Assembly: GCA_963764305.1 (NCBI GenBank)
Contig: CAVXSD010000009.1
Location: 186,001-250,000, forward strand
From: Bog-473 sp963764305
Lineage (GTDB): Bacteria; Actinomycetota; Acidimicrobiia; Acidimicrobiales; RAAP-2
Direction of reading: 5' to 3'
DNA length: 64,000 nt
Numbering within the stretch: position 1 is the stretch's first letter; every line of letters begins with the position of its first letter. The notes below the pieces were generated by a model. That model saw only the letters and a list, made by a program, of their open reading frames with translations. It made no database searches and had not been told where the DNA came from. Shown one piece after another: positions 37,051 to 46,915 of this stretch. Made by a program: the position numbers and the translations under genes.

Positions 37051-37355
37051 GGGGACATTTAGCGTTGGTTCCGGGCATCCACCGATTTGGCGGAAGCCCT
37101 TCGTAGGGTGCGTCGGGTCGGTTCTTCTGGCTTGACTGAACTGGGGATCGGAGCGAGCGACAGCTCGACTCCATAACGGTGATCGTCGACCAGACGAGCC
37201 TCCCGACGCACGTGCATCCCTGTTCTGGAACTCGGCGGCCGATCATGGAGTCGGACCCCTGCTTCTGAATGTCTGGATGGTCACACCCCTGCGGAACGTG
37301 CACCGGTCGACGACGGAGAGCCGACTGATCAGTCATCGAGCGAAAGGACCATGTC
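37051..37355 (+). other. Non-coding 5' region of second IS110-type element
   Basis: No protein gene. The 305 bp before the transposase at 37356 contains several possible stems (for example gagcgag/gctcg around 37152-37170). By analogy with other IS110 elements it is the likely bridge RNA region and left end. The exact left boundary cannot be set from one copy. Confidence 0.4.
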
Positions 37356-38760
37356 ATGAACGAAGTGAGGTTGGGCATCGACCTCGCCTGTCGAGCCGAC
37401 CACCGGGCCAGCCTGGCCGACGAGCGAGGTGAGTTCATCTGGTCGTCGTGGAAGTTCCGCACGACGACCACTGACCTCGAGCGCCTGTGGGCGAAGATCC
37501 CCGCCGGTGCCTCGGTGACGGTGATTCTCGAGCCCACCCGCAACGCCTGGGTGCCCCTGTCGGCGTGGCTCCAAGCACGGGGCGCCACGGTGATCTTGGT
37601 GCCACCCGAGCAGTCGGCCGACCTGCGGGACTACTACAACAAGCACACCAAGACCGACCGGTTGGATTCACGGGTGCTGGCCCGTCTGCCGCTGCTCCAC
37701 CCCGAGGGCCTGCGGGGTATCGACAACCTCGGTCCGGCGGGATCGCTGCGCCGGGCCGTCCGTCACCGCTCCAGCCTGGTCAAGCGGCGCAGCGCCGCCA
37801 GCCTGCGCCTCGAGGCACTCGTCGAGCTGCTCGGTCCGGGATGGGCCGACTCCCTCGGATCGGCCACCGCCTCGAAGACCGCCCTGGTCATCTTGGAGAA
37901 CTACGCCGATCCACGTGCGCTCAAGCGTCTCGGGCGTGCTCGGCTCGCCGCCTGTTGATCCGCTCGAGGCGGGACTCTGGCGCGAAGACAAGGCCGACGA
38001 GCTCTTGGCCATGGCGAACGAGACCCTTGCCCTGTGGTCGAGCGGGGGCATCGACTTCACCGAGTTGGCCCACGACGTCGCCTCAGAAGTCCGGGTGCTT
38101 CGCCGCCTCGACGACGAGATCACCGCCGCCGACAAGCGGATCGCCGTTCTCTATGACGAGGCCGATCCTTTGGGCATCGTTGCTTCGGCCCCGGGGCTCG
38201 GGCCCGTCCTCTCGGCGGCCATCTTGGGGAACGCGGGCGACTTCAACCGCTTCGCCAACCTGGCCGGCGTCCGCTCCTCCACCGGCTTTGTGCCCAAGAT
38301 CGACCAGTCCGGACTGGTGGCGGGACACAAGGGCATTACCAAGGCCGGCGACGCCGGCCTGCGCCAGGCTCTGTACCTGGCAGCTGATCACGCTCGCCAC
38401 ATCGACCCGACCCTTGCCCAGCGCTACTACCGACTCGTCATGGTCGAGGGCAAGCACCACAACTCAGCATTGTGCTCGGTCTCGGCGGTCCTCATCACCC
38501 GGATCGCCGCCTGCTGGCGCAAGGGAGAGCTCTACGACCTGAGAGATGACAACGGCGAAGCGATCACCGAGGCCGAAGGCAAGGCGGTCTGCACCGACCG
38601 TTTCAAGATCGACCCCACAGTCCGAGCGGCCCGTCGTCGCCACACCCCAGCCAAAGTCCTCAAGAACAGGGCGGCGGGTCGAGGCAGAAAGGAGTCGGCC
38701 CGAAAGGTCGCTCCGGCCACCGACCCGCCACGAAGAGAAGTTAGCGAAAATGTCGCTTGA
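37356..38760 (+). pseudogene. IS110-family transposase, second type, frameshifted
   Basis: This differs from copies A and B. The N-terminal RuvC-like domain has LGIDLACRADHRASL (Asp), VTVILEPTRNAW (Glu) and YYNKHTKTDRLDSRVLARL (Asp pair). The C-terminal domain has IVASAPGLGPVLSAAILGNAGDFNRFANLAGVRSSTGF and HKGITKAGDAGLRQALYLAADHARH with the conserved Ser and Gly residues. A break at about 37955-37980 (stop after ARLAAC; the homologous frame resumes at GLWREDKADELL) needs two shifts to repair. The protein would otherwise be about 465 residues. Confidence 0.82.
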
Positions 38761-38883
38761 AGGGCTTGACTGCCGTTAGGAACTCACCTGGGCCAACTCG
38801 GTATCGGCACACTCCGCGCACCCCGAGTAGTCCACTGTTCGGCTTATGCTCGCATCACGACCGCCAACCTCTGAGGAGACGCG

Positions 38884-39624
38884 ATGCCCGAGGTACAGGT
38901 CCCGAGTACTCGCGGACAGATACCCGCCTATATGGCGGCTCCTTCGGGTGCGGGTCCGTGGCCGGGCGTCGTGGTCATCCACGACGCCGGGGGCATGAGC
39001 CAAGACCTCCGCAACCAGGCCGACTGGTTGGCGGGCGAGGGATACCTGGCCGTGGCGCCCGACCTCTACCACTGGGGCGGGACGATGCGCTGCCTTCTCT
39101 CATTGAGCCGTGATCTGCGTGCTCGGCGGGGACGGGCCTTCGAGGACGTAGAGGCGGTGCGCACCTGGCTAGCTGGTCAGGACCAATGCACCGGCAAGAT
39201 CGGCGCCATCGGCTTTTGCATCGGCGGCGGGTTCGCATTGCTACTCGCCCTCGACCACGGGTTCTCGGCCTCGAGCGTCAACTATGGCGTGGGCGTGCCA
39301 AAGGACGCCTACGTAGAGAGCGTCCTGGCGGGCGCCTGTCCCATCGTCGGCAGCTACGGGGCAAAGGACCGGGCTAACCACGGGACGGCCGAGCGACTGG
39401 ACCGGATCTTGGCGACGCTCGGCGTGGACCATGATGTCAAGGAATACCCGGACGCCGGGCACGCCTTCCTCAACGACCACGAGGGCGCTGGTGACCGCAC
39501 CCCGGTCATCTTCGTTGTAATGGGGAAGTTCGGCGGCCCCTCCGGCTACCACGAGCCATCGGCGATGGACGCCCGGCGGCGGATCGTGTCCTTCTTCGAT
39601 CGCCACCTGACACCGTCCGGCTGA
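38884..39624 (+). CDS. Dienelactone hydrolase family protein
   Basis: A 246-residue DLH enzyme with the classical Cys-Asp-His triad: nucleophile elbow AIGFCIGGGFA (Cys about 103), Asp in YGAKDRANHG and His in YPDAGHAFLND. The N-terminus PSTRGQIPAYMAAPSGAGPWPGVVVIHDAGG is typical. Characterised members hydrolyse dienelactones in aromatic-ring catabolism; many homologues have other esterase substrates. ATG 38884 follows GGAGACG. It stands just downstream of the IS110-type pseudogene. Confidence 0.92.
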   Translation: MPEVQVPSTRGQIPAYMAAPSGAGPWPGVVVIHDAGGMSQDLRNQADWLAGEGYLAVAPDLYHWGGTMRCLLSLSRDLRARRGRAFEDVEAVRTWLAGQDQCTGKIGAIGFCIGGGFALLLALDHGFSASSVNYGVGVPKDAYVESVLAGACPIVGSYGAKDRANHGTAERLDRILATLGVDHDVKEYPDAGHAFLNDHEGAGDRTPVIFVVMGKFGGPSGYHEPSAMDARRRIVSFFDRHLTPSG

Positions 39625-39843
39625 TCTTCAGGGCTGTCGTTTTCGAGCGGGTGGCGTCTCGCCAGTGCCCGTTCCAAGCCGGCGGCTTGTAGCAGTGCGT
39701 GGCCTGTGGCTGTCGGGACTGCACCATCCGAAAGCACTGCCACGACCCCTTGGGACGTATGGCCCTAGGACTTCCCTCGCGTCACGAATACGATTGGAGC
39801 AGGACCCTCTGAGCGCCTAGGCCACCGAGACGAGGGGAGGACC

Positions 39844-41271
39844 GTGGCGTCACCGCATGATCCAGACCCCGTCAGGCTTGAGGCAACGCTCGAACCTGGG
39901 CTCAGCCGTTGGCTGTGGCTGGTCAAGTGGCTGCTCGTCCTGCCTCACCTGTTCGTGCTGCTCTTCCTATGGGTCGCGTTCTTTGCGGTGAGCATCATCG
40001 CCTTCTTCTCCATCCTGTTCACCGGCCGCTACCCGAGATCGCTGTTCGAGTTCAACGTGGGTGTACTCCGATGGACGTGGCGTGTGTCGTACTACAGCTA
40101 TGCGGCCCTGGGCACCGACCACTACCCGCCGTTTACCCTCGCCGACATCACCGACTACCCCGCCCACCTCGACATCGCCTACCCCGAACGCCTGTCGAAG
40201 GGCTTGGTGCTGGTGAAGTGGTGGCTCCTGGCCATCCCCCAGTACCTGGTTGTCGGCATTTTCGTCGGAGGCGCCTATACGGCATGGTCGGTCAACGATC
40301 AGACGGCGGCTTGGGGTACGGGCGGGCTGATCGGGCTGCTCGTTCTCATCGCCGCTGTCGTCCTGGCATTCACCGGTGGTTATCCCCGCCAAATCTTCGA
40401 TTTCGTACTCGGACTCAATCGCTGGGTCATGCGAGTGGTCGCCTATGCGGCGCTCATGACCGATCGGTATCCGCCGTTCCGTCTTGATGTGGGCGGGAGC
40501 GAGAGCGACGCCGCTACGACCGGCCAGCCGATGCCGGCCGCCGAAGTCGGACCGGTCGGCATGGAACCGTCCACTGGACGGCCCGGATGGACGGCCGGCA
40601 GGGTGGTCGCCCTGTGCATCGGTTCGGTGCTCGGGCTGGTCTCGATCGGGGTGCTCGCCGGCGGTGGTGCCATCGCCTGGTTGGACCACACGCAGCGTGA
40701 CGCTTCTGGCTACCTCACGTCTCCTGCTCGGACATTCGCCACGTCGACCTACGCCATCACTACCGATCGGATCGACCTTGGGAACACGACGGACGTCGCG
40801 CCGTCGTCGATCCTGGGCACGGTGCGGATTCGCGCCACCGCAGGCAACTCGGGCCAGGCGGTCTTTATCGGGATCGGCCGGCACGACGCTGTCGATCGCT
40901 ACCTCAGCGGGGTGAGCCACGTGACCATTACCTCATGGATCGGTGACGTAACGCATCTGCGCCGGTACCCGGGCGGGGCGCCCACCATCCCGCCGACCGC
41001 CCTCTCCACGTGGGTGCGGTCCGCCTCCGGAGCCGGGACCCAGACGATCACGTGGAAGCCCAGCGGTGGTGACTGGACGGTCGTGGCGATGCGGCCCAAC
41101 GGGTCCCGCGGCCTGTCGATCACAGCGGACGTAGGTGCGACCTTCCCGTCATTGGGGTGGATCGACGCCGCCGTCTTCACCCTCGGGGGGCTTCTCCTGA
41201 TCGCCGCCATCTTGCTGATCACATTGCCGATCGCTTTCGCCAGCCGGCGACAAGCTGCCGATCAAGGCTGA
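39844..41271 (+). CDS. DUF4389 membrane protein
   Basis: A 475-residue membrane protein with two DUF4389 units: WLWLVKWLLVLPHLFVLLFLWVAFF ... FTGRYPRSLFEFNVGVLRWTWRV and a second repeat LVLVKWWLLAIPQYLVVGIFVGG ... FTGGYPRQIFDFVLGLNRWVMRVVAYAALMTDRYPPF. A further TM segment near residue 265 is followed by an extracytoplasmic beta-rich domain (about 290-440) and a C-terminal TM (FTLGGLLLIAAILLITLPIAF). The start, GTG 39844, follows GAGGGGAGG. The function is unknown; the family is common in actinobacteria. Confidence 0.88.
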   Translation: MASPHDPDPVRLEATLEPGLSRWLWLVKWLLVLPHLFVLLFLWVAFFAVSIIAFFSILFTGRYPRSLFEFNVGVLRWTWRVSYYSYAALGTDHYPPFTLADITDYPAHLDIAYPERLSKGLVLVKWWLLAIPQYLVVGIFVGGAYTAWSVNDQTAAWGTGGLIGLLVLIAAVVLAFTGGYPRQIFDFVLGLNRWVMRVVAYAALMTDRYPPFRLDVGGSESDAATTGQPMPAAEVGPVGMEPSTGRPGWTAGRVVALCIGSVLGLVSIGVLAGGGAIAWLDHTQRDASGYLTSPARTFATSTYAITTDRIDLGNTTDVAPSSILGTVRIRATAGNSGQAVFIGIGRHDAVDRYLSGVSHVTITSWIGDVTHLRRYPGGAPTIPPTALSTWVRSASGAGTQTITWKPSGGDWTVVAMRPNGSRGLSITADVGATFPSLGWIDAAVFTLGGLLLIAAILLITLPIAFASRRQAADQG

Positions 41272-41377
41272 GATTCGAAAGAGGATCGGAAAGGACGTGG
41301 GCGACACGGTCACCGTTCGCTCACCGAGCGGCTGCCACTCTCAGCAACTCGGCTTTGTTGGGGGTCAGGCCAACCCA

Positions 41378-41421
41378 GTGCCGGCGTAAGGGGACAGTCA
41401 ACGCTCGACCGGTATCGGCAC
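41378..41421. repeat. Dispersed palindromic repeat, right-end copy
   Basis: gtgccggcgtaag, gggacagtcaac and ggtatcggcac occur in order. Of the uninterrupted copies, this is the one with the complete right arm. The core gtgccggcgtaaggggacag matches 28163-28182 at 18 of 20 positions. Confidence 0.6.
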
Positions 41422-42094
41422 GTTGCGTGCGTGACTGCAACTGCGTTATGTGCGCTCAACGCGAGATTCCAGAGCCGCCGATCTGGATGGCATTCGTCCT
41501 GCGCTTAGTTCATGTGGCCGGGGGTACAGAACTGAAGATTGCGGGCGGATGGCCGTTCGGTCTCAATCGGCACCTCGACGCCCATGCCCCCTCGGGACCT
41601 AAGCGGGAACCGGTGGCAATGGAGGTCCGCTGGCAGCCCGGTGTGCGCCGGGGCGGCGCCGGTCAGCTCGGTTGCGTGGCACCGGGGTCGACGTGTTCGG
41701 GGCAGGTGCATTGGGCACGCGCGTCACCTCACTCTCGTGATGGTGTCCGCGGCCCCGTGGCTCCTCACCACGTTGTCGGTGTATCCCTAGGACGGGCTCG
41801 TCGGGTGCACCTTGTTCTCGCACCAGGACCGGCCTGATCGTTGCATGATCGTTTCCGGTCCCCTTGTCTACGTCCCCGGAATGAGCGCCCCTTTCAAGGC
41901 CCGTCTGGCCCAAGCCAGCCCCAACTCATCCCACCGACGGACGGATTCAGTTGTCGGTGCGAAGGTACCGAGCGCTGCCGGGGGCTGTCAACGGTCAACG
42001 TGGCCGCCGCAGCCAATCGCGCACCCAATCGCGTACCCTCGGCTCCAGCTGAGGTCGACCGGATACCAAAATCGGCTTCTCACCTCGGATGTTC

Positions 42095-42140
42095 TGGTCG
42101 GGCTGCCGGGATTTGAACCCGGGACCTCTTGACCCCCAGA
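42095..42140 (-). repeat. 3' half of tRNA-Pro(GGG), putative attachment remnant
   Basis: On the minus strand the sequence reads from the anticodon loop CTGGGGG through the variable loop, a perfect T stem (CCGGG/CCCGG around TTCAAAT), acceptor strand CAGCCCGA and CCA. The 5' half (D arm and 5' acceptor strand) is absent: upstream bases do not pair with the acceptor or anticodon stems. It is therefore not a working tRNA but resembles the 3' duplicate left by tRNA-targeted integration. The intact tRNA-Pro must lie outside the window. Confidence 0.65.
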
Positions 42141-42219
42141 TACAACACGCTTAGGGGCCGGGCGGATAGATGACCATCCACCAGTCGATGTGAGGGCCCG
42201 AAGGTCTCCTACTGGGCTG

Positions 42220-43542
42220 TCAGAAGGCCGCGCGACGTCGAGCCACCGCCCTCCTGTGTGCCGCGCGTTGTCTGCGGGTCAGCTCCCAGGTGTAGCGGGG
42301 TGGGCGATGGCGTGGGCCGCGGGGGGTACACAACAGCACGAGGTAGAGCGGCACCATCACCGTCGCCTCCCGTGCGATCAACCCCAGGTTGCCGAGCGAG
42401 GCGAAGAAGTATGTGAAGCCCACCACGTAGACGAAGCACATGATCAGGTACGGGCGGGTGAACGCCGCGCGGGGCAAGATGCGCAAATTTCGGAGTGACG
42501 CGACGAGCATCGCGAGCAGCACCGTGTTCTGCAACGCCTGGAACCTCTCCCCACCGCCGTGGGCGTTGAACGGCAGCGGATCGAACAGCACAACGTAGAC
42601 GTCCCTTGGGAAGGCGAGAGGGCTTCCGGAGTAGCTGACGCCGCTGCTGCCGAGGCCCTCCCCCGTGCCCTGGTTGTTCTTGTTGATCTGGCTGAGGTTG
42701 ACCCCGCCGTGGAGGCCCGGCAGGAAGTGGAGCGTCACGAACATGACCACGCCCACCATCACGGCGAGGAAGACGAGGGACGCCGTGCGCCGACCCGGCT
42801 CGAACTTCCTTGATGCGCTCGACGGCCGGAAGATCATGGCGATGGTGAACGCCCCCAAGACGAGCAGCATCTCGTTCGGGCGCACGAACACTGAGCCCGC
42901 ACAGGCGGCGAGGATCAACAGCCAGGCGCGGAAGCCACCCTGACGGGCGAGGACCTGCGCGCATCCGTAGGTGAGCACGCCGATCAGGAAGAGCATGATC
43001 CCCTCCTTGCTCACGTCCGCGGTCCAGAAGATCAGGCTCGGAAGGAAGAAGATCAGGTACCCGTAGCGGCGGTTCCCCGCCCCGCTGAAGGTGAGCGTGA
43101 AGGCGCGGTAGAAGCAGACGATCCCGATGAAGGAGAGGAAGCTCATGATCAGGAACGCGGCCGCCTGGTTGATCCCGACGATGGCGAAGAGAACCCCGGC
43201 CACGATGCTGATTGAGCCGTTGTCGACGATCCCGCCAAGATTGGAAGGGAGCGAGAAGTCGAAATGGCGGAAGGGCCCCGCCAAGGCCGCCCCCCTGTAG
43301 ATGTATCGGGTGTAGTCGGCGACGCCGCCGTAGAGATGGTTGACGCTCCAGATCTGCAGCGGGGCTGCGAGGAGGTGGACCACCAGACAGGCGGTGAGAG
43401 CCTTGGCCAACCACGGATCGCCACCCTCGGCCTTCACGACCCGACGGATGACGCGTCGTCCGAGCGCGAAGAGCGCGGCCGCTATGAGAATCACGACGAT
43501 CGGGTTCGAGCCGATGGTGCCGGTGTAAATTCCGTTGTTCAT
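42220..43542 (-). CDS. Polytopic membrane protein, possible glycan polymerase-like
   Basis: A 440-residue protein with about ten hydrophobic segments (NPIVVILIAAALFALG, LTACLVVHLLAAPLQIWSV, FLIMSFLSFIGIVCFY, YLIFFLPSLIFWTADVSKEGIMLFLIGVLTY and others) and a basic C-terminus (RRQRAAHRRAVARRRAAF). The FFLPSLIFWTADVSKEG motif resembles conserved loops of EpsG/O-antigen-polymerase-like or GT-C-like proteins, but I cannot assign a family. It stands alone between the tRNA-Pro fragment and tRNA-Gly, where an integrase would normally sit. Confidence 0.75.
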   Translation of the reverse strand: MNNGIYTGTIGSNPIVVILIAAALFALGRRVIRRVVKAEGGDPWLAKALTACLVVHLLAAPLQIWSVNHLYGGVADYTRYIYRGAALAGPFRHFDFSLPSNLGGIVDNGSISIVAGVLFAIVGINQAAAFLIMSFLSFIGIVCFYRAFTLTFSGAGNRRYGYLIFFLPSLIFWTADVSKEGIMLFLIGVLTYGCAQVLARQGGFRAWLLILAACAGSVFVRPNEMLLVLGAFTIAMIFRPSSASRKFEPGRRTASLVFLAVMVGVVMFVTLHFLPGLHGGVNLSQINKNNQGTGEGLGSSGVSYSGSPLAFPRDVYVVLFDPLPFNAHGGGERFQALQNTVLLAMLVASLRNLRILPRAAFTRPYLIMCFVYVVGFTYFFASLGNLGLIAREATVMVPLYLVLLCTPRGPRHRPPRYTWELTRRQRAAHRRAVARRRAAF

Positions 43543-43701
43543 GGAATAGAGCTGGTCACCTTCGCGTACACTGGTTCGGGTCGAGTTGGAGCCGCAGCTC
43601 GGTCGGGTCGGGCACCTGTCGGGGACGGCCGGTCGGGGGCTGCGTGGCGGTTTGGTGCCGTCGCGCTGCTGGGGCTCCTCTCTCCCCTGACCTGCTTACG
43701 A

Positions 43702-43776
43702 TGGAGCGGAAGACGGGATTCGAACCCGCGACCCTCACCTTGGCAAGGTGATGCGCTACCGCTGCGCCACTTCCGC
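43702..43776 (-). tRNA. tRNA-Gly(GCC)
   Basis: A complete 75-nt cloverleaf on the minus strand: acceptor GCGGAAG/CTTCCGC, D arm GCGC-AGCGGTA-GCGC, anticodon arm TCACC-TTGCCAA-GGTGA with anticodon GCC, T arm GCGGG-TTCGAAT-CCCGT, discriminator T and encoded CCA. All stems pair. Its 3' 43 bases recur at 6825-6867, which marks the gene as an integration target. Confidence 0.97.
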
Positions 43777-43914
43777 GTGGGTCACCACTTTATCGCGGGA
43801 GTGGCCTCGCCAAGGGAGGGGTCAGAAGCGCCTCAACCTGGTGGTTCACAGCCCGTAGCCACGAGGACCCGGCCAGAGGTTGACCGGGCGGGCCGTGTCG
43901 CTAGATTTCCGTCC

Positions 43915-44694
43915 ATGCGCCAGGACGAGAACACCGCCATCCTGAGCAGGTCATTCGGAGAGGTTGCGCAAGAGTACAACCGGCTCCGCTCTGGTCCATC
44001 AAATGAAGCACTCGAGTGGCTGGTTCCAGAGGGTGCGAGCGATGTTCTCGAGCTCGGGGCTGGGACCGGGATCCTCACGCGGCTCCTCGCCGAACGAGTT
44101 GCCCACGTCATGGCCGTCGAACCCGACGACAGGATGCGAGCCGTCCTGGCCGCGACAGAAGTGTCGGTGGAAGTCGTGGCCGGCAATGCTGAGAAGATAC
44201 CGGCCACCGCGTCCTCCGTCGACGTCGTCATCGCCCAGTCCGCGTGGCACTGGGTCGACGAGGAGCGAGCCGTCCCCGAGGTGGCCCGGGTATTGCGGTC
44301 CGGCGGTCGACTCTCGCTCGTGTGGACCGGTCCCGACCGCTCCGTCGATTGGATGCGCTCGCTGTGGGCCGGCGGCATCATCTTCAGCCCCGAGGAGCAG
44401 ACCGCCGTCGACAACCGGCGGCGTCGTCGGCACCTCGTGAACGTCGACGTCGGTGGAGACAGCCCGTTCCTCGAGCCGGAGAGGATGCTCTTCCAATGGA
44501 CTCGGTCGATGGCCAAGGCGGATCTCGTGGCGCTGGCCACCACCTACAGCGCCGTCATCACGATGGATGAGAGTGCCCGCCGCCAGCACCTCGATGCCAT
44601 GGCGCGCTTTCTCGACGCCTATGAGCCGTTCACCGGACTCGAGGTCATCGACGTCCCCATGCGCTCGTACTGCTGGCGGGCGACCAAGCGCTGA
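43915..44694 (+). CDS. Class I SAM-dependent methyltransferase
   Basis: A 259-residue methyltransferase of the Methyltransf_11 type. Motif I is VLELGAGTGILTRLLAERV (about 45), the acidic residue binding SAM ribose lies in VMAVEPDDRMRAVL, motif II is VDVVIAQSAWHWVDEE, and motif III is VARVLRSGGRLSLVWTG. The AWHWVD motif is frequent in a clade of small-molecule methyltransferases. ATG 43915 is used. It lies just beyond tRNA-Gly, on the backbone side of the putative island. The substrate is unknown. Confidence 0.9.
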   Translation: MRQDENTAILSRSFGEVAQEYNRLRSGPSNEALEWLVPEGASDVLELGAGTGILTRLLAERVAHVMAVEPDDRMRAVLAATEVSVEVVAGNAEKIPATASSVDVVIAQSAWHWVDEERAVPEVARVLRSGGRLSLVWTGPDRSVDWMRSLWAGGIIFSPEEQTAVDNRRRRRHLVNVDVGGDSPFLEPERMLFQWTRSMAKADLVALATTYSAVITMDESARRQHLDAMARFLDAYEPFTGLEVIDVPMRSYCWRATKR

Positions 44695-44925
44695 GCTCCC
44701 GCTGACGGGCGGCCGTGTCTCGTCTGTGCACGATCCCACGCCCTTACAAGCGGGCGCCGGTTCATTTGTGCAGCGCCGTCGACCGTTGCTGTGAATCGTC
44801 ATCCATTCGTCAGGTAACTCCTCGTACCCGCCCACGTCCCTCTGCGGCTGCACTCAGATCCGGAGCGCACCGTATGACCACCGGTTCGAGTGGGCCGGCG
44901 CCAAGAGACAAGAAAGGGCACACCC

Positions 44926-45315
44926 ATGCAGATCCGCTTTCGTAATGTGCTGGCCATCGGCGCATTGACATCCGGCCTCGTCGCCGGCGGCGCGCTGGTC
45001 GCCGATGCAGCGACCCCGTCCACGACGACGGGGGGCTCCGGGAACACCGGAACGAGCTCGACGTCGAACCCATCGACGTCCAACTCCTCTTCCACCACAC
45101 CGCCGTCGAGCTCGAGCGCCGGCAACACGGGCTCTGGTTCCTCGAACTCGTCGACCGGCTCAGACTCGAGCTCCAGCTCAGGCTCCAGCTCCGGCTCGAC
45201 CAAAAACTGCCCCAACATGGGCAGCGGCTCGAACTCGAAGGCCCCGTCGGGCACGCCCCCGTCCGGGTCCGGCGCCCCGTCCGGCTCGAGCAGCGGGTCC
45301 ACACCGGGCTCGTAG
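44926..45315 (+). CDS. Secreted Ser/Gly/Thr-rich low-complexity protein
   Basis: A 129-residue protein. The signal peptide MQIRFRNVLAIGALTSGLVAGGALVADAA has a cleavage motif ADAA-T. The rest is almost entirely Ser, Gly, Thr, Pro and Asn, with a single Cys in TKNCPNMGSG. No anchor is seen. Such chains are common as secreted or wall-associated spacers, and the Ser/Thr content would suit O-glycosylation, which is interesting next to a glycosyltransferase-rich region but unproven. An AAAGGG site precedes the ATG. Confidence 0.7.
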   Translation: MQIRFRNVLAIGALTSGLVAGGALVADAATPSTTTGGSGNTGTSSTSNPSTSNSSSTTPPSSSSAGNTGSGSSNSSTGSDSSSSSGSSSGSTKNCPNMGSGSNSKAPSGTPPSGSGAPSGSSSGSTPGS

Positions 45316-45440
45316 GGCAAAAGGCTCCCCACAGCCCGAACTACAGACCCCACTACAGAGGAACGGGCGGTGCGGGCCGGATCCCTCCGCCGAGCGGTCC
45401 GCACCGCCCCCTCCCGGTGCGCACGATCACCCGCGGGTGC

Positions 45441-46880
45441 TCAGGCCGTCGCCCCCCGGGCATCGAGCGCGCACACGACCAGTTCCCCCAGCGCATCATC
45501 GACGTGCACCGCCACCTCGTCGAGCTCGGGGACGAGCCGGCGGCACGCCAGCATCCCGAAGTACACCCGGTCGAGGTACGAGAAGGCGGTCACGTTGAGG
45601 CCGATGCCTTCCGCCATGGGACCCACCGGGTACGTGGCGGCAACACGACTTCCGGCCAGGAAGAGGGGAAGGTCCGGGACCCGCACGCTGGAGACGGTGA
45701 CGTTGAACGGCGGTCGCATCTTGTCGAAGAGCCGGGTACCGGCCACCGCACGGGCGACCCGGGAGGCGAGCGCGGGCGGGGCGATCTGGGCCAGGTCGCC
45801 CACGAAGCGACCCCCGTGCAGCTTCTCCTGCTCCTTGGCCACCCGCGACGATTCGGAGATGGCGTCGAGCCGGGCCACGGGATCCTCGATGTCGCTGGCC
45901 AGGGACACCAACATCCCCGACATCTGGTTGCCCAGTTCCTCGGTCTCGCCTGCGGCCCGTGTCGAGACGGGGACCATGGCGACGAGCGGACCTTCGGCCT
46001 CCTCCCCCCTGGCTTCGAGGAGGCGGCGGAGGGCACCCGAGACGCAGGCCAGGATCACGTCGTTCACGGTCGCCTCGAAGACGCGGCCGACCAGCTTCAC
46101 GTCCTCGAGCGGAACGGAGAGGCCGGCGAAGCGCTTCCGGTTCGACACGGCGCCGTTGAACGAGGTGCGCGGCGCGGCGAAGAAGCCCGGTGGCGACTGC
46201 TCGCCCCGTCCCGCGAGCTCCCGGTTGTGCATCCCGAGCTCCGCCACCGCCTCCACCCCGGACTGGAGTGTGCTGAGCGCCGAGCCCGGCTGGCGGGTCA
46301 GCGACGAGGCCGCGTGGCGCAGCATCTGCGTGTTGGACGGCAACGGCGCCGGGCGCCACTCCGGCGGCAGCTCCACAATCCGCGTCCGCGGCGTCAGGTC
46401 GAGGAACGCCGCCAGGACCGACGCGCCGCTCACCCCGTCGAGGATTGCGTGGTGCACCTTGGCGACCAGCGCGGTGCGCTCACCCTCGAGCCCCTCGATC
46501 ACGTGCATCTCCCACAGCGGGCGGTCGGGGTCGAGTTGGCGGCTCATGACGCCGGCGACGTGGGCGTCGAGCTCGGACTGCCGACCGGGGGAGGGCAGGC
46601 TGGCCCGGCTCAGATGGTCGTCGAGGTCGAACTCGGGGTCGTCGACCCAGACCGGGTGGTGCAGGCCGAAGGGCACCCGCATGGCCCGCTGGCGCAGCGG
46701 GGGGATCAGGTGCAGGCGCTGCTCAATGACCCGGCGGATCTGGGCGTAACGGGTGGACGGCGAGAAGAGCGAGCGGGTGCCCTCGGGCGGGTCGAGCACC
46801 AGCGCCACTCCCACGTGCATGGGCGTGGTCGGTGTCTCGAGGGAGAGGAAGGCGGCGTCCATGCCGACGATGGACTGCAT
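45441..46880 (-). CDS. Wax ester synthase/diacylglycerol acyltransferase (WS/DGAT)
   Basis: A 479-residue acyltransferase making triacylglycerol or wax esters from acyl-CoA at the membrane or lipid-droplet surface. The N-terminal MDAAFLSLETPTTPMHVG, the PLWEMHVIEGL block, the catalytic HHxxxDG motif as KVHHAILDGVSG (about 137-143) and the C-terminal NVTVSSVRVPDLPLFLAGS are all present. ATG 46880 behind AGGGGAGG is preferred over an ATG 39 bases upstream. It follows dut by 35 bp on the same strand. Multiple paralogues are usual in oleaginous actinobacteria. Confidence 0.93.
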   Translation of the reverse strand: MQSIVGMDAAFLSLETPTTPMHVGVALVLDPPEGTRSLFSPSTRYAQIRRVIEQRLHLIPPLRQRAMRVPFGLHHPVWVDDPEFDLDDHLSRASLPSPGRQSELDAHVAGVMSRQLDPDRPLWEMHVIEGLEGERTALVAKVHHAILDGVSGASVLAAFLDLTPRTRIVELPPEWRPAPLPSNTQMLRHAASSLTRQPGSALSTLQSGVEAVAELGMHNRELAGRGEQSPPGFFAAPRTSFNGAVSNRKRFAGLSVPLEDVKLVGRVFEATVNDVILACVSGALRRLLEARGEEAEGPLVAMVPVSTRAAGETEELGNQMSGMLVSLASDIEDPVARLDAISESSRVAKEQEKLHGGRFVGDLAQIAPPALASRVARAVAGTRLFDKMRPPFNVTVSSVRVPDLPLFLAGSRVAATYPVGPMAEGIGLNVTAFSYLDRVYFGMLACRRLVPELDEVAVHVDDALGELVVCALDARGATA

Positions 46881-46915
46881 GATCCTCCCCTTCTTAGCGT
46901 CTCCGAGTTCGTCCG

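Larger units (their letters stand above)
41272..42219. other. Long intergenic region with repeat and tRNA-Pro fragment
   Basis: I can support no protein gene in these 950 bases. They hold a copy of the dispersed repeat (41378-41421) and the 3' half of a tRNA-Pro (42095-42140). The stretch 41450-42090 has only short, composition-driven frames on both strands. A decayed integrase would be expected near such a tRNA fragment, but I could not recognise one. Confidence 0.55.
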
